Of a stretch of 25,220 nt of DNA, positions 1 through 6,714 are shown one piece after another. This stretch comes from a virus. A model generated the notes under the pieces. The model was not told the DNA's origin. It did no database searches and worked only from the letters and a program-made list of their open reading frames with translations. The stretch covers positions 1 through 25,220 of IMG/VR virus record IMGVR_UViG_3300031711_000023; one strand, written 5' to 3'. The first letter of the stretch is position 1. Each line of letters starts with the position of its first letter. Position numbers and translations under genes: made by a program.

Positions 1-279
1 CAGTGTGATCGCGACCACATGCTTTGGAGCCTCAGCAGGTGCAACTGCATGGTCAGGTATGGCTCCGGCGATTCCTTACCTGCAATCAAACTGGGAAAGA
101 AAAACGTTTTCACCACTCCCGAGGGTGACGAAATCGTAAAGCCGGACAGTTGGGAGGTGATGACACCTCGGGCAATCTCGGAAATCATGAAAAACCGAGG
201 TGAGATATACATCGGCCATCTGTTCCCCATCTTCAATCCAACGGATGACATTTCAAATGAAGGGGAAACGCCGGCATGA
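1..279 (+). CDS. Unknown protein, 5' end outside window
   Basis: The frame is open from the first base of the window, so the gene may begin upstream; the first ATG inside is at 19. The visible protein is short (about 86-92 aa), of mixed composition, with no motif I recognise. Its stop codon overlaps the start of the next gene in an ATGA junction, the translational-coupling arrangement used repeatedly in this phage, which supports it as a real gene. The lysine/glutamate-rich middle and hydrophobic C-terminal stretch (IYIGHLFPIF) look like a small folded domain. Function unknown. Confidence 0.5.
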   Translation, partial: QCDRDHMLWSLSRCNCMVRYGSGDSLPAIKLGKKNVFTTPEGDEIVKPDSWEVMTPRAISEIMKNRGEIYIGHLFPIFNPTDDISNEGETPA

Positions 280-713
280 AACTCGACATCGTCTACTGTC
301 GCCAGTGCGGCGGGAATCACCCCCCAAACGAACACACGAAGTCCGGCTCGACCCGCAAGCCGGGCGATCCTCCGCCCGCGCCGCCCCGCTCGTCATGGGG
401 AAAGAAGCCGCCTACCAAGCCGGTAGCCGCCAAGCCCAAGCCGACAAGGCGCCCACCACTATTGCCGCGTCCCAAGACCCCGGACTTCGTGGCAACCGAT
501 CCATCCTCAACACCACCCCTTCCGACGCCAGCCGCCAAGCAGACCCCAGAGTACCTCGGTAGGCAGCGGCTCCTGATGCGCCAGAAGCGCGCCGCCGAGC
601 GGGACGGAATCAGCCTGGACGAGTGGCGCGCCAAGCACGGCGACGACTTCATGCCGCCCCGCCAACGCCGGCCCATGAAACCTCGCAAGGCCAAGAAGCC
701 GCCCCGCAGGTAG
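276..713 (+). CDS. Proline/lysine-rich basic protein, unknown
   Basis: A 145-aa protein starting in an ATGA overlap with the gene before it. Residues 1-12 hold a CRQC pair. Residues 20-95 are almost entirely Pro, Lys, Arg, Ala and Thr and are probably disordered. Residues 90-120 (YLGRQRLLMRQKRAAERDGISLDEWRAKHG) look helical, and the last 20 residues are Arg/Lys/Pro-rich. Such strongly basic small proteins near phage head genes may bind DNA or RNA, but that is inference. It lies two genes upstream of the portal. No family recognised. Confidence 0.6.
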   Translation: MKLDIVYCRQCGGNHPPNEHTKSGSTRKPGDPPPAPPRSSWGKKPPTKPVAAKPKPTRRPPLLPRPKTPDFVATDPSSTPPLPTPAAKQTPEYLGRQRLLMRQKRAAERDGISLDEWRAKHGDDFMPPRQRRPMKPRKAKKPPRR

Positions 714-727
714 ACGCCACCCCGGAT

Positions 728-895
728 ATGGGCGAAACTGCCCCGGCAAAAGCCGTGGGCGACTCAGTGCTGCTTCCCTATTTCCTGGGTATCGTTCTGG
801 CGTTTGCCGCGCTGGTGATGTGGGTTGCCAGCCTGATCGACCGGTGGCGCCAAAGACGCGGCACCGCCCGGCATCGTCCCGACCAAGGCTTGTAG
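728..895 (+). CDS. Small single-span membrane protein
   Basis: A 55-aa protein with one clear membrane segment, about residues 15-37 (LLPYFLGIVLAFAALVMWVA), followed by a positively charged tail (DRWRQRRGTARHR). The charge pattern predicts the C-terminus on the cytoplasmic side. I chose the ATG at 728 because it lies 15 nt after the previous stop; the same frame is open from an earlier ATG at 623, but that would overlap the previous gene by 91 nt. No strong Shine-Dalgarno is visible. It could be a holin-like or membrane-anchoring small protein, but nothing proves this. Confidence 0.45.
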   Translation: MGETAPAKAVGDSVLLPYFLGIVLAFAALVMWVASLIDRWRQRRGTARHRPDQGL

Positions 896-913
896 CGGCC
901 CGGAACATTTTGC

Positions 914-964
914 GGTAGTCTCCGCCCGATAGCCCCACCCCTGCGTTGGCGCCCAGCCGCCGGC
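914..964 (+). promoter_or_regulatory. Repeated leader element A (before portal)
   Basis: A GGTAGTCTCC motif (914-923) is followed by a hairpin with arms GTTGGCG (945-951) and CGCCGGC (958-964), loop 6 nt; the stem is 7 bp including two G-U pairs. The portal ATG begins 23 nt after the stem, with AGAGGA as ribosome site in between. The same element recurs before the genes at 13713, 15920 and 23469. Whether it is a promoter part, an mRNA-processing site or a translation enhancer is not decided by sequence. Confidence 0.6.
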
Positions 965-987
965 GGATTCTCACGCCAGAGGACCGC

Positions 988-3564
988 ATGGCCACCAACG
1001 ACGACACCGTGGAAATCCCCTACGAAGAGCCCCACCAGGCCAGTGACGGTGATTCGGCTGGCGAATACCTCATGCTGCCCCCGCCAGAAGACGACCTCAC
1101 CATCGAAGAAGAACCCGATGGCTCGGTCACCTACACCATGGGCGAGGACGAGACCTACGAGCGCGAGACCGGCGGGTTCTACGATAACCTGGCCGAAATC
1201 GTCCCCGAGAACATCCTTCAAAGCATCGCCACCGATCTCATTCAGAAGATCGAGCAGGATAAGAACGACCGGGAACCCGGCGACAAGCTCTACGAGGAGG
1301 GCATCCGGCGCACCGGTCTTGGCCAGGATGCGCCCGGCGGTGCCGCCTTTGACGGTGCGTCCAAAGTGGTCCACCCGATGCTGACCGAGGCGTGCATCGA
1401 CTACGAGGCCCGGATCATCAAGGAGGCTTGGCCGACCGGCGGCCCGGTGCGTCAGCGCATCATGGGTAAGCCGACCAAGGACAAGACCGAGCGGGCCAAG
1501 CGCAAGGTCGACTTCATGAACTGGCAGCTCAAGGACCAGATCAAAGAGGCCCGGTCGCAACTCGAATCGATGCTCACCCAGGTCCCACTCTCCGGGGACG
1601 GCTACCTGAAACTCTGGTACGACCCCAAACTGGAGCGGCCGCGTGTCCAGTTTCTACCTCGCGATAAGTGCATCATCCCCAAGAACGCTGGCGGCTGGTA
1701 CGCCGCGGAGCGCCGAACCGTGCTGGACACGATCTCGCGTGTCACGATGCAGGACCGGGTCGACGCGGGCATGTATCGCGACCTCAGCCTCCCGAAGGCT
1801 TCCACCGATCCGGTCCCAACCAAGCCGGAAGAGGCCAACGAGAAGATCGAAGGCGTCACGTCAGGCGGCATGAACATCGATGGTGACCGCGACACCTACG
1901 AAACCATGGCCTATCTCGAAATCTCGCCCGAGATGGCACAGGTCTTGTCCCATGAGGAAGAAGGGCGGCTTTACCCGTATCTCCTTACCCTTGACGTCAC
2001 CACCAAGCAGGTTCTGGCGCTGTATCGCGATTGGGAAGAAGACGACAAGACGCGCGAACCGATCGATCACGTATTTGAGTTTCCGTTCATCCCGTGGCGC
2101 GGCTCGCACTCGATTGGCTTGCCCCACATCATTGGCGGTCTGTCAGGCGCGGCGACCGGATCGCTTCGCGCCCTTCTCGACTCCGCCATGATCGCCAACG
2201 CGCAAGGCGGCTTCGTTCTCAAGGGTGGAACGGGAGATAGTTCCAAGACGTTGGCACCCAAGTTTGGCGAGTTTCAGCAGCTCGACGGCGGGGCCAGCCC
2301 TGGCATGAACGACATCCGCCAGCGCGTCATGCAGTTCAACAGCAAGGAGCCGTCCGGCGTTCTGTTCCAGCTTCTTGGCTTCGTGGTCGAGGCGGGCAAG
2401 GGTGCGGTTCGCACCTCACTTGACGAGATGAACGTCGACGGCAATCCCAACGTTCCGGTCGGCACCCAGCTTTCCCGCGTCGAGGAGGGGCTTGTCGTCT
2501 TCTCCGCGGTGCATGGCCGGTTCCACTCCGCGTTTGACCGCTTCTTATCTGGGCTACACCGGCTCAACCGAATGTACCTGCCGGACGAGCCGATCACAAT
2601 CGACGCCGCCGGGCAGGAACTGTTCATCAGCCGGCAGGACTTCGACAGCCAGCTCGACGTTGCGCCGGTCAGCGATCCGACGATCTACAGCGACCAGCAA
2701 CGCATGGCACAGATCCAGGCCGTGTTGGCCAGATCCGACGCGCACCCCGAGCGCTACCAGGGCCGCACCGTCGAAATGCGCCTGCTCAAACTTCTGCGAA
2801 TCGACGATCCCGACGAGTTCCTTATCCCGGACAACGTTCCCACCGAACAGAACGCGGTCAACGAGAACGTGGCCATGGCGCTGGCCAAGCCCGTCGCGGT
2901 TTTTATGGACCAAGACCACTTCGCTCACATCATGACGCACTTGCAGTTCGGCACGTCACCGGCCTTTGGCATGAACCCGCTCATCGCGCCAAAGTTCATT
3001 CCCGCATTCCTCGACCATGTTGCACAGCACATCATCTTCGCCTACGCCAAACTGTCGAACGACATTGTCAACTTCGCCACCAACAGCAGCGCCGCGGACC
3101 TCATGTCGCCGGATGGCGAGGTGAAGGCGGCCTTCGACAAACTCCTGGCCGTCGCCAGTGGCAAAGTTGTGCCCTACGCCGCTGGCCTCTATCAACAAAT
3201 CGCGCCGCAACTTCAGCAGGCCTATGAAATGCTCAAGCAGATATCTCCGCCCGCCCCCGCGGACCCCGCCACGGTTGCGCTGCAGTCGGCTCAGGCCGAG
3301 ACGGCGCGCCGGGCGCAAAACGACCAGGCCACATCGGCGCTGGCCGCGGCCAAGCTCCAGCAAACAGCACAGTCCGACTCCGCAAAGAACGCCATCCTGG
3401 CAGATCGCAATCGGATTACCGAATCGAACGCACAGATCGCCGCAAAGACTCGGCTGGCCCAAACCGCCATGCAGGGGCAAGAGGCGGAAGATATTGCACT
3501 TCTCAACATACGGGCAGGGCACGAGTCGCGCTATCGGGACGGCACGACGTTGGGGGGCATGTAA
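988..3564 (+). CDS. Portal protein
   Basis: An 858-aa protein forming the ring at the capsid vertex through which DNA is packaged and ejected. Identification rests on overall resemblance to large podovirus portals: an acidic N-terminal arm (residues 1-65), a mixed core with motifs such as LPRDKCIIPKNAGGW (about 223-237) and IPWRGSHSIGLPHIIGGLSG (about 368-387), then a long Ala/Gln-rich helical C-terminus (about 750-840), as expected for a portal barrel or crown. The ATG at 988 is preferred over an upstream in-frame TTG at 946, because 988 has AGAGGA four nt before it and the TTG lies inside the conserved leader hairpin. Longer than typical P22-type portals (about 725 aa). It heads a transcript-like unit behind leader element A. 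Confidence 0.88.
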   Translation: MATNDDTVEIPYEEPHQASDGDSAGEYLMLPPPEDDLTIEEEPDGSVTYTMGEDETYERETGGFYDNLAEIVPENILQSIATDLIQKIEQDKNDREPGDKLYEEGIRRTGLGQDAPGGAAFDGASKVVHPMLTEACIDYEARIIKEAWPTGGPVRQRIMGKPTKDKTERAKRKVDFMNWQLKDQIKEARSQLESMLTQVPLSGDGYLKLWYDPKLERPRVQFLPRDKCIIPKNAGGWYAAERRTVLDTISRVTMQDRVDAGMYRDLSLPKASTDPVPTKPEEANEKIEGVTSGGMNIDGDRDTYETMAYLEISPEMAQVLSHEEEGRLYPYLLTLDVTTKQVLALYRDWEEDDKTREPIDHVFEFPFIPWRGSHSIGLPHIIGGLSGAATGSLRALLDSAMIANAQGGFVLKGGTGDSSKTLAPKFGEFQQLDGGASPGMNDIRQRVMQFNSKEPSGVLFQLLGFVVEAGKGAVRTSLDEMNVDGNPNVPVGTQLSRVEEGLVVFSAVHGRFHSAFDRFLSGLHRLNRMYLPDEPITIDAAGQELFISRQDFDSQLDVAPVSDPTIYSDQQRMAQIQAVLARSDAHPERYQGRTVEMRLLKLLRIDDPDEFLIPDNVPTEQNAVNENVAMALAKPVAVFMDQDHFAHIMTHLQFGTSPAFGMNPLIAPKFIPAFLDHVAQHIIFAYAKLSNDIVNFATNSSAADLMSPDGEVKAAFDKLLAVASGKVVPYAAGLYQQIAPQLQQAYEMLKQISPPAPADPATVALQSAQAETARRAQNDQATSALAAAKLQQTAQSDSAKNAILADRNRITESNAQIAAKTRLAQTAMQGQEAEDIALLNIRAGHESRYRDGTTLGGM

Positions 3565-3604
3565 CCAGACACTTGCCTTTGAGGGGCGAACGGAAGAATA
3601 ATCA

Positions 3605-3625
3605 CGGCGCCAACAGGTCACGCCG
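3605..3625 (+). promoter_or_regulatory. Degenerate leader hairpin before cold-shock gene
   Basis: Arms CGGCG (3605-3609) and CGCCG (3621-3625) enclose an 11-nt loop, and the ATG of the cold-shock gene follows 20 nt later. The 3' arm, continued as CGCCGG, and the distance to the start match the four stronger leader hairpins, but the 5' arm lacks the GTTGGCG sequence and the loop is longer. I treat it as a possible divergent member only. Confidence 0.3.
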
Positions 3626-3645
3626 GAACACACCGGAGAAACACA

Positions 3646-3903
3646 ATGCTCGGTACGGTAAAATTCTACGACACGGACAAGCGGTTCGGCTTCATTACCG
3701 GAAACGACGGAAAAGACTATTACTTCACGGATGCCGGTCTGCCGCGCCGTCGCGACTACGATCCCATCGAAGGCGATCTGATCGCGTTTGACACCCGTGT
3801 CGCGGATCGCGGCCCCATCGCACACCACATCAACTTAAACCCCGACAAGGACACCACAAATGCCGTGCAGCAATTGCAAATTCTCCGAAGCCCCCAGGGA
3901 TGA
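3646..3903 (+). CDS. Cold-shock-domain protein (CspA-like)
   Basis: An 85-aa protein with a cold-shock fold over residues 2-62. GTVKFYDTDKRFGFI matches the family start, including an RNP1-type KRFGFI (residues 12-17; Arg replaces the usual Gly), and DYYFTD (24-29) sits where RNP2 is found. Family members bind single-stranded RNA or DNA and melt RNA secondary structure. The ATG has CGGAGA about 8 nt upstream. The tail from residue 63 is polar and unrelated to the fold. It is the first gene of an accessory block after the portal and overlaps the next gene by 44 nt. It may modulate late mRNA folding, of interest given the many leader hairpins here, but that link is inference. Confidence 0.88.
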   Translation: MLGTVKFYDTDKRFGFITGNDGKDYYFTDAGLPRRRDYDPIEGDLIAFDTRVADRGPIAHHINLNPDKDTTNAVQQLQILRSPQG

Positions 3904-4102
3904 GCGGGGACAGATAGTCTTTGGCGCCGACGTCCGAGTCTGCAAGCGGATGCCACCAAATACTGTCGTCATTCCGACGCAGCGCGGCCTAAGCATCAAC
4001 GCGGCATGGCCAACGGTCCCCAATGGCGGGCACTGCTTCTGCTACGAACTCAATCTGGCAATTGGTGGCGCCGTCTCTTCGATCCCGGAGACGCAACAAT
4101 GA
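3860..4102 (+). CDS. Small cysteine-rich protein, unknown
   Basis: An 80-aa protein starting inside the end of the cold-shock gene, with AAGGA 8 nt before its ATG. Cysteines at residues 3, 6, 28, 59 and 61 (MPCSNC near the start, CFC near the end) suggest a metal-binding or zinc-finger-like small domain. The stop overlaps the next start as ATGA. No named family recognised. The tight overlaps on both sides support a real, co-translated gene. Confidence 0.6.
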   Translation: MPCSNCKFSEAPRDERGQIVFGADVRVCKRMPPNTVVIPTQRGLSINAAWPTVPNGGHCFCYELNLAIGGAVSSIPETQQ

Positions 4103-4533
4103 GCGGCGCGGGAGAAGTTGCCTACTCATTTGGTCCAAGCCACAACATCACGCTTCGCAATCTACGTGACTGCCCTCCGGAACGTGCCATGCAATGCACA
4201 CTGTGGCCTTTTCGACGGCCTCTCACTCAAAGGGTGTGGTTCTGGTTTGACGAAGTTGCAGCGCGACTTGTCGGGCACCAAGAAACCGCCAAGATTATTC
4301 ACGAGACACGCACGCTTTGGCGCCGCCATCCGTGGATGCGGACGGGTGAGGTTTGGTGGCGTCCATACTGGGGCGACACATGGCCGGATGCAGTTGGTAC
4401 TATCGAGACCATTGACGTTGTCGGTCGCGATAGCGGTCTTCACCAGTGGAACGTCACGCCAAACATAGCCAACTATTATGCCTTTGACGTCGAAGCCTAC
4501 TACTGCGCCGTGCTCCGGAGAAACTTGCTGTGA
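4099..4533 (+). CDS. Tryptophan-rich unknown protein
   Basis: A 144-aa protein beginning at an ATGA overlap, with GGAG 8 nt upstream; this start is preferred to an in-frame upstream ATG at 4006 that would overlap the previous gene by 97 nt. It is unusually rich in Trp (for example VWFWFDE and EVWWRPYWGDTWPD) and has four Cys. The C-terminal half alternates hydrophobic and polar residues as in a beta-rich domain. Its stop overlaps the next start as GTGA. No function can be assigned. It belongs to the accessory chain 3646-5437 and has no recognisable virion signature. Confidence 0.55.
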   Translation: MSGAGEVAYSFGPSHNITLRNLRDCPPERAMQCTLWPFRRPLTQRVWFWFDEVAARLVGHQETAKIIHETRTLWRRHPWMRTGEVWWRPYWGDTWPDAVGTIETIDVVGRDSGLHQWNVTPNIANYYAFDVEAYYCAVLRRNLL

Positions 4534-5042
4534 TCGGCTTGGTCCGCGCGGAGATCGAGCGCCGGTATCCGTGCCGGATGGGGTTGCTTGGCGCGCGCTG
4601 CAACACTGGCGAGACCTACGTTGTGATCGGAACACCCGCACACGGCCGGCGCTTTCCGGCCGAACTCCCCGGCGTTGTCGGGGACATGGCAGGTTCCGCG
4701 GTTTGGAGCAGCGAAAAGGAGGCGTGTGCCAAGTTCCTCGAAGCCTTCAACAAATACGCGGCGGCGTGCGAGGCGCTGCGCCGGCCGGGCGAGGGCCCGC
4801 TTACTCTGTTCTGGCGCTACGCCGAGCCGCACCTGTTCATGGAGTACAGCGGACGCACCGGTAAGACCTGGACGCTGGATCGGCCGCGTTTTATCTCCAA
4901 GTGCCGAATCCGAGCCAGGCTCATTCTTACCGCCAAGCCGGTTGTCTGGGCGTCCCAAGCCGAGTACGATGCGGCCCTCGCTGCAGCGGAAAAGGAGAAT
5001 TCCCATGGCGACGACCAAGAGCACCCCGGCACCCAAGCGTAG
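4530..5042 (+). CDS. Unknown 170-aa protein, GTG start
   Basis: It begins with GTG in a GTGA overlap with the previous stop, a coupling junction seen again at 6152. The protein is a mix of aromatic, Arg and Ala residues, with a likely helical stretch at about residues 60-85 (SEKEACAKFLEAFNKYAAAC) and beta-like strands after it. No catalytic motif recognised. Its last 38 nt overlap the start of the tiny gene at 5005 in another frame. Order and coupling suggest co-production with the genes at 3860 and 4099, perhaps as a complex (inference). Confidence 0.6.
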   Translation: MIGLVRAEIERRYPCRMGLLGARCNTGETYVVIGTPAHGRRFPAELPGVVGDMAGSAVWSSEKEACAKFLEAFNKYAAACEALRRPGEGPLTLFWRYAEPHLFMEYSGRTGKTWTLDRPRFISKCRIRARLILTAKPVVWASQAEYDAALAAAEKENSHGDDQEHPGTQA

Positions 5043-5154
5043 CGCGCCGCCAGCAGGACCCGTGCGGCAGCATTACGAGTTGGCGACGACCGGCAAGATC
5101 AAAGGCATGAATGGTTCGGCGAAGCCTGCCCCGGCGAAGGGCGGCAAGCGCTAA
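5005..5154 (+). CDS. Tiny basic protein (49 aa)
   Basis: An ATG at 5005 is preceded by AAAAGGAGAA, one of the strongest ribosome sites in the window, although it lies inside the end of the 170-aa gene. The protein is almost all Lys, Arg, Ala, Pro, Gly and Thr with a short central HYELATTGKIKGMNG segment; it would be disordered and strongly positive. It resembles in style the basic proteins at 276 and 12473, so nucleic-acid binding is possible. Function unknown. The same frame is open upstream to 4675, but the Shine-Dalgarno fixes the start. Confidence 0.6.
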   Translation: MATTKSTPAPKRSAPPAGPVRQHYELATTGKIKGMNGSAKPAPAKGGKR

Positions 5155-5191
5155 CGGGATCTGCGGCGGTGGAAAACAGGTGGAGAGATCT

Positions 5192-5437
5192 ATGTCGGAC
5201 GTTGATAGAGTACCAACCCCGAAGGAGGTCTTGGCGCGCAGTGGTGCAAATTGTATCTACATCGACGAAAATGGCGTTGAAGCCATTGGGCTCACAAAAG
5301 ACGGCGTTGTTTACACTCTTTATGGGTTTGTCGTCTCCGGCGTAAAAACTACCCACCAAATGACGCCATCAGAAATCGCAGATCATTTTGGATCGGCGCT
5401 GACATGCACGATCGTCGAGTCACCCGGCCCGAACTAG
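5192..5437 (+). CDS. Unknown 81-aa protein, last gene of accessory block
   Basis: Start ATG 5192 has GGTGGAGAG just upstream; an in-frame ATG at 5111 would overlap the tiny basic gene and lacks such a site. The protein is compact and neutral to acidic, with alternating strands (CIYIDENGVEAIGLTKDGVV) and a terminal helix, consistent with a small alpha/beta fold. No family recognised. It is followed within 32 nt by a strong intrinsic terminator, so it ends the transcript of the accessory block. Its lower GC suggests later acquisition. Confidence 0.65.
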   Translation: MSDVDRVPTPKEVLARSGANCIYIDENGVEAIGLTKDGVVYTLYGFVVSGVKTTHQMTPSEIADHFGSALTCTIVESPGPN

Positions 5438-5468
5438 GGGCGCAAACAACATCTTGTTCAGGCACTTG

Positions 5469-5500
5469 AGCGGCGGAGGCGAAAGCCCCGCCGCTTTTCT
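5469..5500 (+). terminator. Intrinsic terminator with GAAA loop
   Basis: AGCGGCGG (5469-5476) pairs perfectly with CCGCCGCT (5488-5495). Inside, GGC (5478-5480) and GCC (5485-5487) close a GAAA tetraloop, leaving one bulged A. TTTTCT follows directly. This is a textbook rho-independent terminator for plus-strand transcription; the other strand has no T-tract, so it should not stop the convergent gene at 5510. Confidence 0.88.
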
Positions 5501-5509
5501 ATTAGTGGG

Positions 5510-5842
5510 CTACGATGATGACTTGGCCGCGGACGCCAGCGCGCCACCCACGCAGGCCGTCGTGTTGTGGGGCGCGCTCCCCTTGGTTCTCCGCTTGGAC
5601 TCCATCTTGGCGCGCTTCTTTCGAAGATCAGCGGCGGTGATCTCCTTGGTGTTCGCCTTTGCCCACACTTCAAGTTCTTGCCGGCTGTATGCCGTGATGT
5701 GGCTCAGCGTCAGCTTGTAGGGCGGCCCCTTACCTTCGGACGCGAGCCGCCCAAGGGTCTGCGGTGTCAGGATGTAGCCAAGCGAAATGAGATAAGACGC
5801 TGCTTCTTTTCTGGTCAGCCATTCCCTGGTGTGAGTGCTCAT
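5510..5842 (-). CDS. Helix-turn-helix regulator, AlpA/excisionase type
   Basis: The only convincing minus-strand gene, 110 aa. Residues 9-60 read like the HTH_17/AlpA-excisionase winged-helix family: WLTRKEAASYL (first helices), LTPQTLGRLASEG (recognition region), GPPYKLTLSHITAYSRQELEVWA (wing plus last helix). The tail (residues 61-110) is Lys/Arg-rich then Ala/Ser-rich. Such proteins bind DNA as transcription regulators or recombination directionality factors. An alternative start at 5908 adds 22 residues and has AAGGG 5 nt upstream, but that extension uses codons unlike the rest. It sits divergent to the gene at 5967 and convergent to the accessory block, so it could control the head genes (inference). 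Confidence 0.75.
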   Translation of the reverse strand: MSTHTREWLTRKEAASYLISLGYILTPQTLGRLASEGKGPPYKLTLSHITAYSRQELEVWAKANTKEITAADLRKKRAKMESKRRTKGSAPHNTTACVGGALASAAKSSS

Positions 5843-5966
5843 TCCGGTTTTCCGCCTACTCGGTTTTGGGTTACCTGTTCGGGATATTACTTTCTTTACT
5901 GCCGCCATACAAACCCTTGTGGATGCACGTTGCTGTTCTTCATCCCCTGGATAATCCTGCCGGATC

Positions 5967-6155
5967 ATGAGGCCACAACGTATCGAGGACGCGATCCGCG
6001 AGGAAATTCGGAGAACCAAGGACGCAGCCTTTAACGACATCCAGCCAGGAGACATCCATAGCTGGGACTTAGCAAAGGGCACGGTTCTGGGGCTTTCAAA
6101 AGCGCTCGATACGATCAAGACGGCCAAACGAGAACAGGAAGACGAACTATCGTGA
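5967..6155 (+). CDS. Small helical protein, unknown
   Basis: A 62-aa, highly charged, probably all-helical protein (AIREEIRRTKDAAF and LGLSKALDTIKTAKREQEDE). An in-frame stop at 5952 fixes the ATG at 5967, though no Shine-Dalgarno is visible; a -10-like GATAAT (5950-5955) would place transcription almost at the ATG. The stop overlaps the next start as GTGA, coupling it to the GroES-like gene. Small helical proteins of this kind are common in phage head operons, but no specific family is recognised. The 124-bp gap to the HTH gene probably holds divergent control signals that I could not define. Confidence 0.6.
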   Translation: MRPQRIEDAIREEIRRTKDAAFNDIQPGDIHSWDLAKGTVLGLSKALDTIKTAKREQEDELS

Positions 6156-6703
6156 GCGCTGTACCCGATAACACCGCACCAATATCATTTGCCACCTACG
6201 GCAGTGGTCCGACGTTTGAGTATTCCTCCTATGAGGAGGCGTTTCCGAGCGTCGAACCCGGCCGCGAACCGTTCGGCGCGAACATCCTGGTTCAGATCAG
6301 GCAACCCAAGAGCGTGACCAAGGGCGGCATCATGCTGGCCCCTGCCGACCGCTCGACCGAGTACTACAACACCCGTGTGGCCAAGGTCGTCGCCATCGGC
6401 CCGATGTGCTTCAAGTCCACCCGCGACGCCGAAGACAGTGATGGCAATCCAGTCCTGGTCCACGTCGAGTGGCCGGAAGGGCCTTGGTTCAAGGTCGGAG
6501 ATCACGTCGAAATCCCGCAGTACGGCGGTCAGCGCTTTGTCGTCAAAGGCAAAGTGTCGCATCCCGTTCGCGACTTCGACACGGACCGCAAGTGGACCAC
6601 CACCGAGGATGAAGAGGAAATCACCTTCGCCTGGTTCAAGGCCAAGGACATCATCGCCAAGATCACCAGTGATCCTTTACGGATCATTGCCTACGCAGAC
6701 TAG
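6152..6703 (+). CDS. GroES-like co-chaperonin (Cpn10 fold)
   Basis: A 183-aa protein whose core (about residues 38-172) follows the Cpn10 pattern: GANILVQIRQP start strand, GGIML (58-62) where GroES carries the mobile-loop hydrophobic tripeptide that docks on GroEL, RVAKVVAIGP (75-84), KVGDHVEIPQYGGQRFVV (114-131) and a closing AWFKAKDIIAKI (160-171). It is longer than GroES (about 97 aa) because of an N-terminal extension and an insert around 88-110. Phage GroES homologues (as T4 gp31) help fold capsid protein in host GroEL; placement directly before scaffold and capsid genes fits. No GroEL gene is in the window. GTG start in a GTGA overlap. Confidence 0.85.
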   Translation: MSAVPDNTAPISFATYGSGPTFEYSSYEEAFPSVEPGREPFGANILVQIRQPKSVTKGGIMLAPADRSTEYYNTRVAKVVAIGPMCFKSTRDAEDSDGNPVLVHVEWPEGPWFKVGDHVEIPQYGGQRFVVKGKVSHPVRDFDTDRKWTTTEDEEEITFAWFKAKDIIAKITSDPLRIIAYAD

Positions 6704-6714
6704 GGACGCCACAC

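Noticed and set aside
880-920. Sigma-70 promoter TTGTAG-17-CGGTAG before element A
   Set aside because: The -10 is poor and no matching -35 occurs at the same distance before elements C and D.
946-987. TTG at 946 as portal start
   Set aside because: It lies inside the conserved leader hairpin; ATG 988 has AGAGGA just upstream.
778-1560. Long minus-strand frame opposite the portal
   Set aside because: Mirror of a well-supported portal gene; composition follows codon structure of the plus strand and it has no recognisable domain.
2956-3828. Minus-strand frame of 290 codons
   Set aside because: Overlaps the portal end and the cold-shock gene, both convincing; no domain and no ribosome site.
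5083-5100. GTTGGCG followed by CCGGC as another leader element
   Set aside because: Inside a coding region, lacks the CGCC part of the 3' arm and is not near a start codon.
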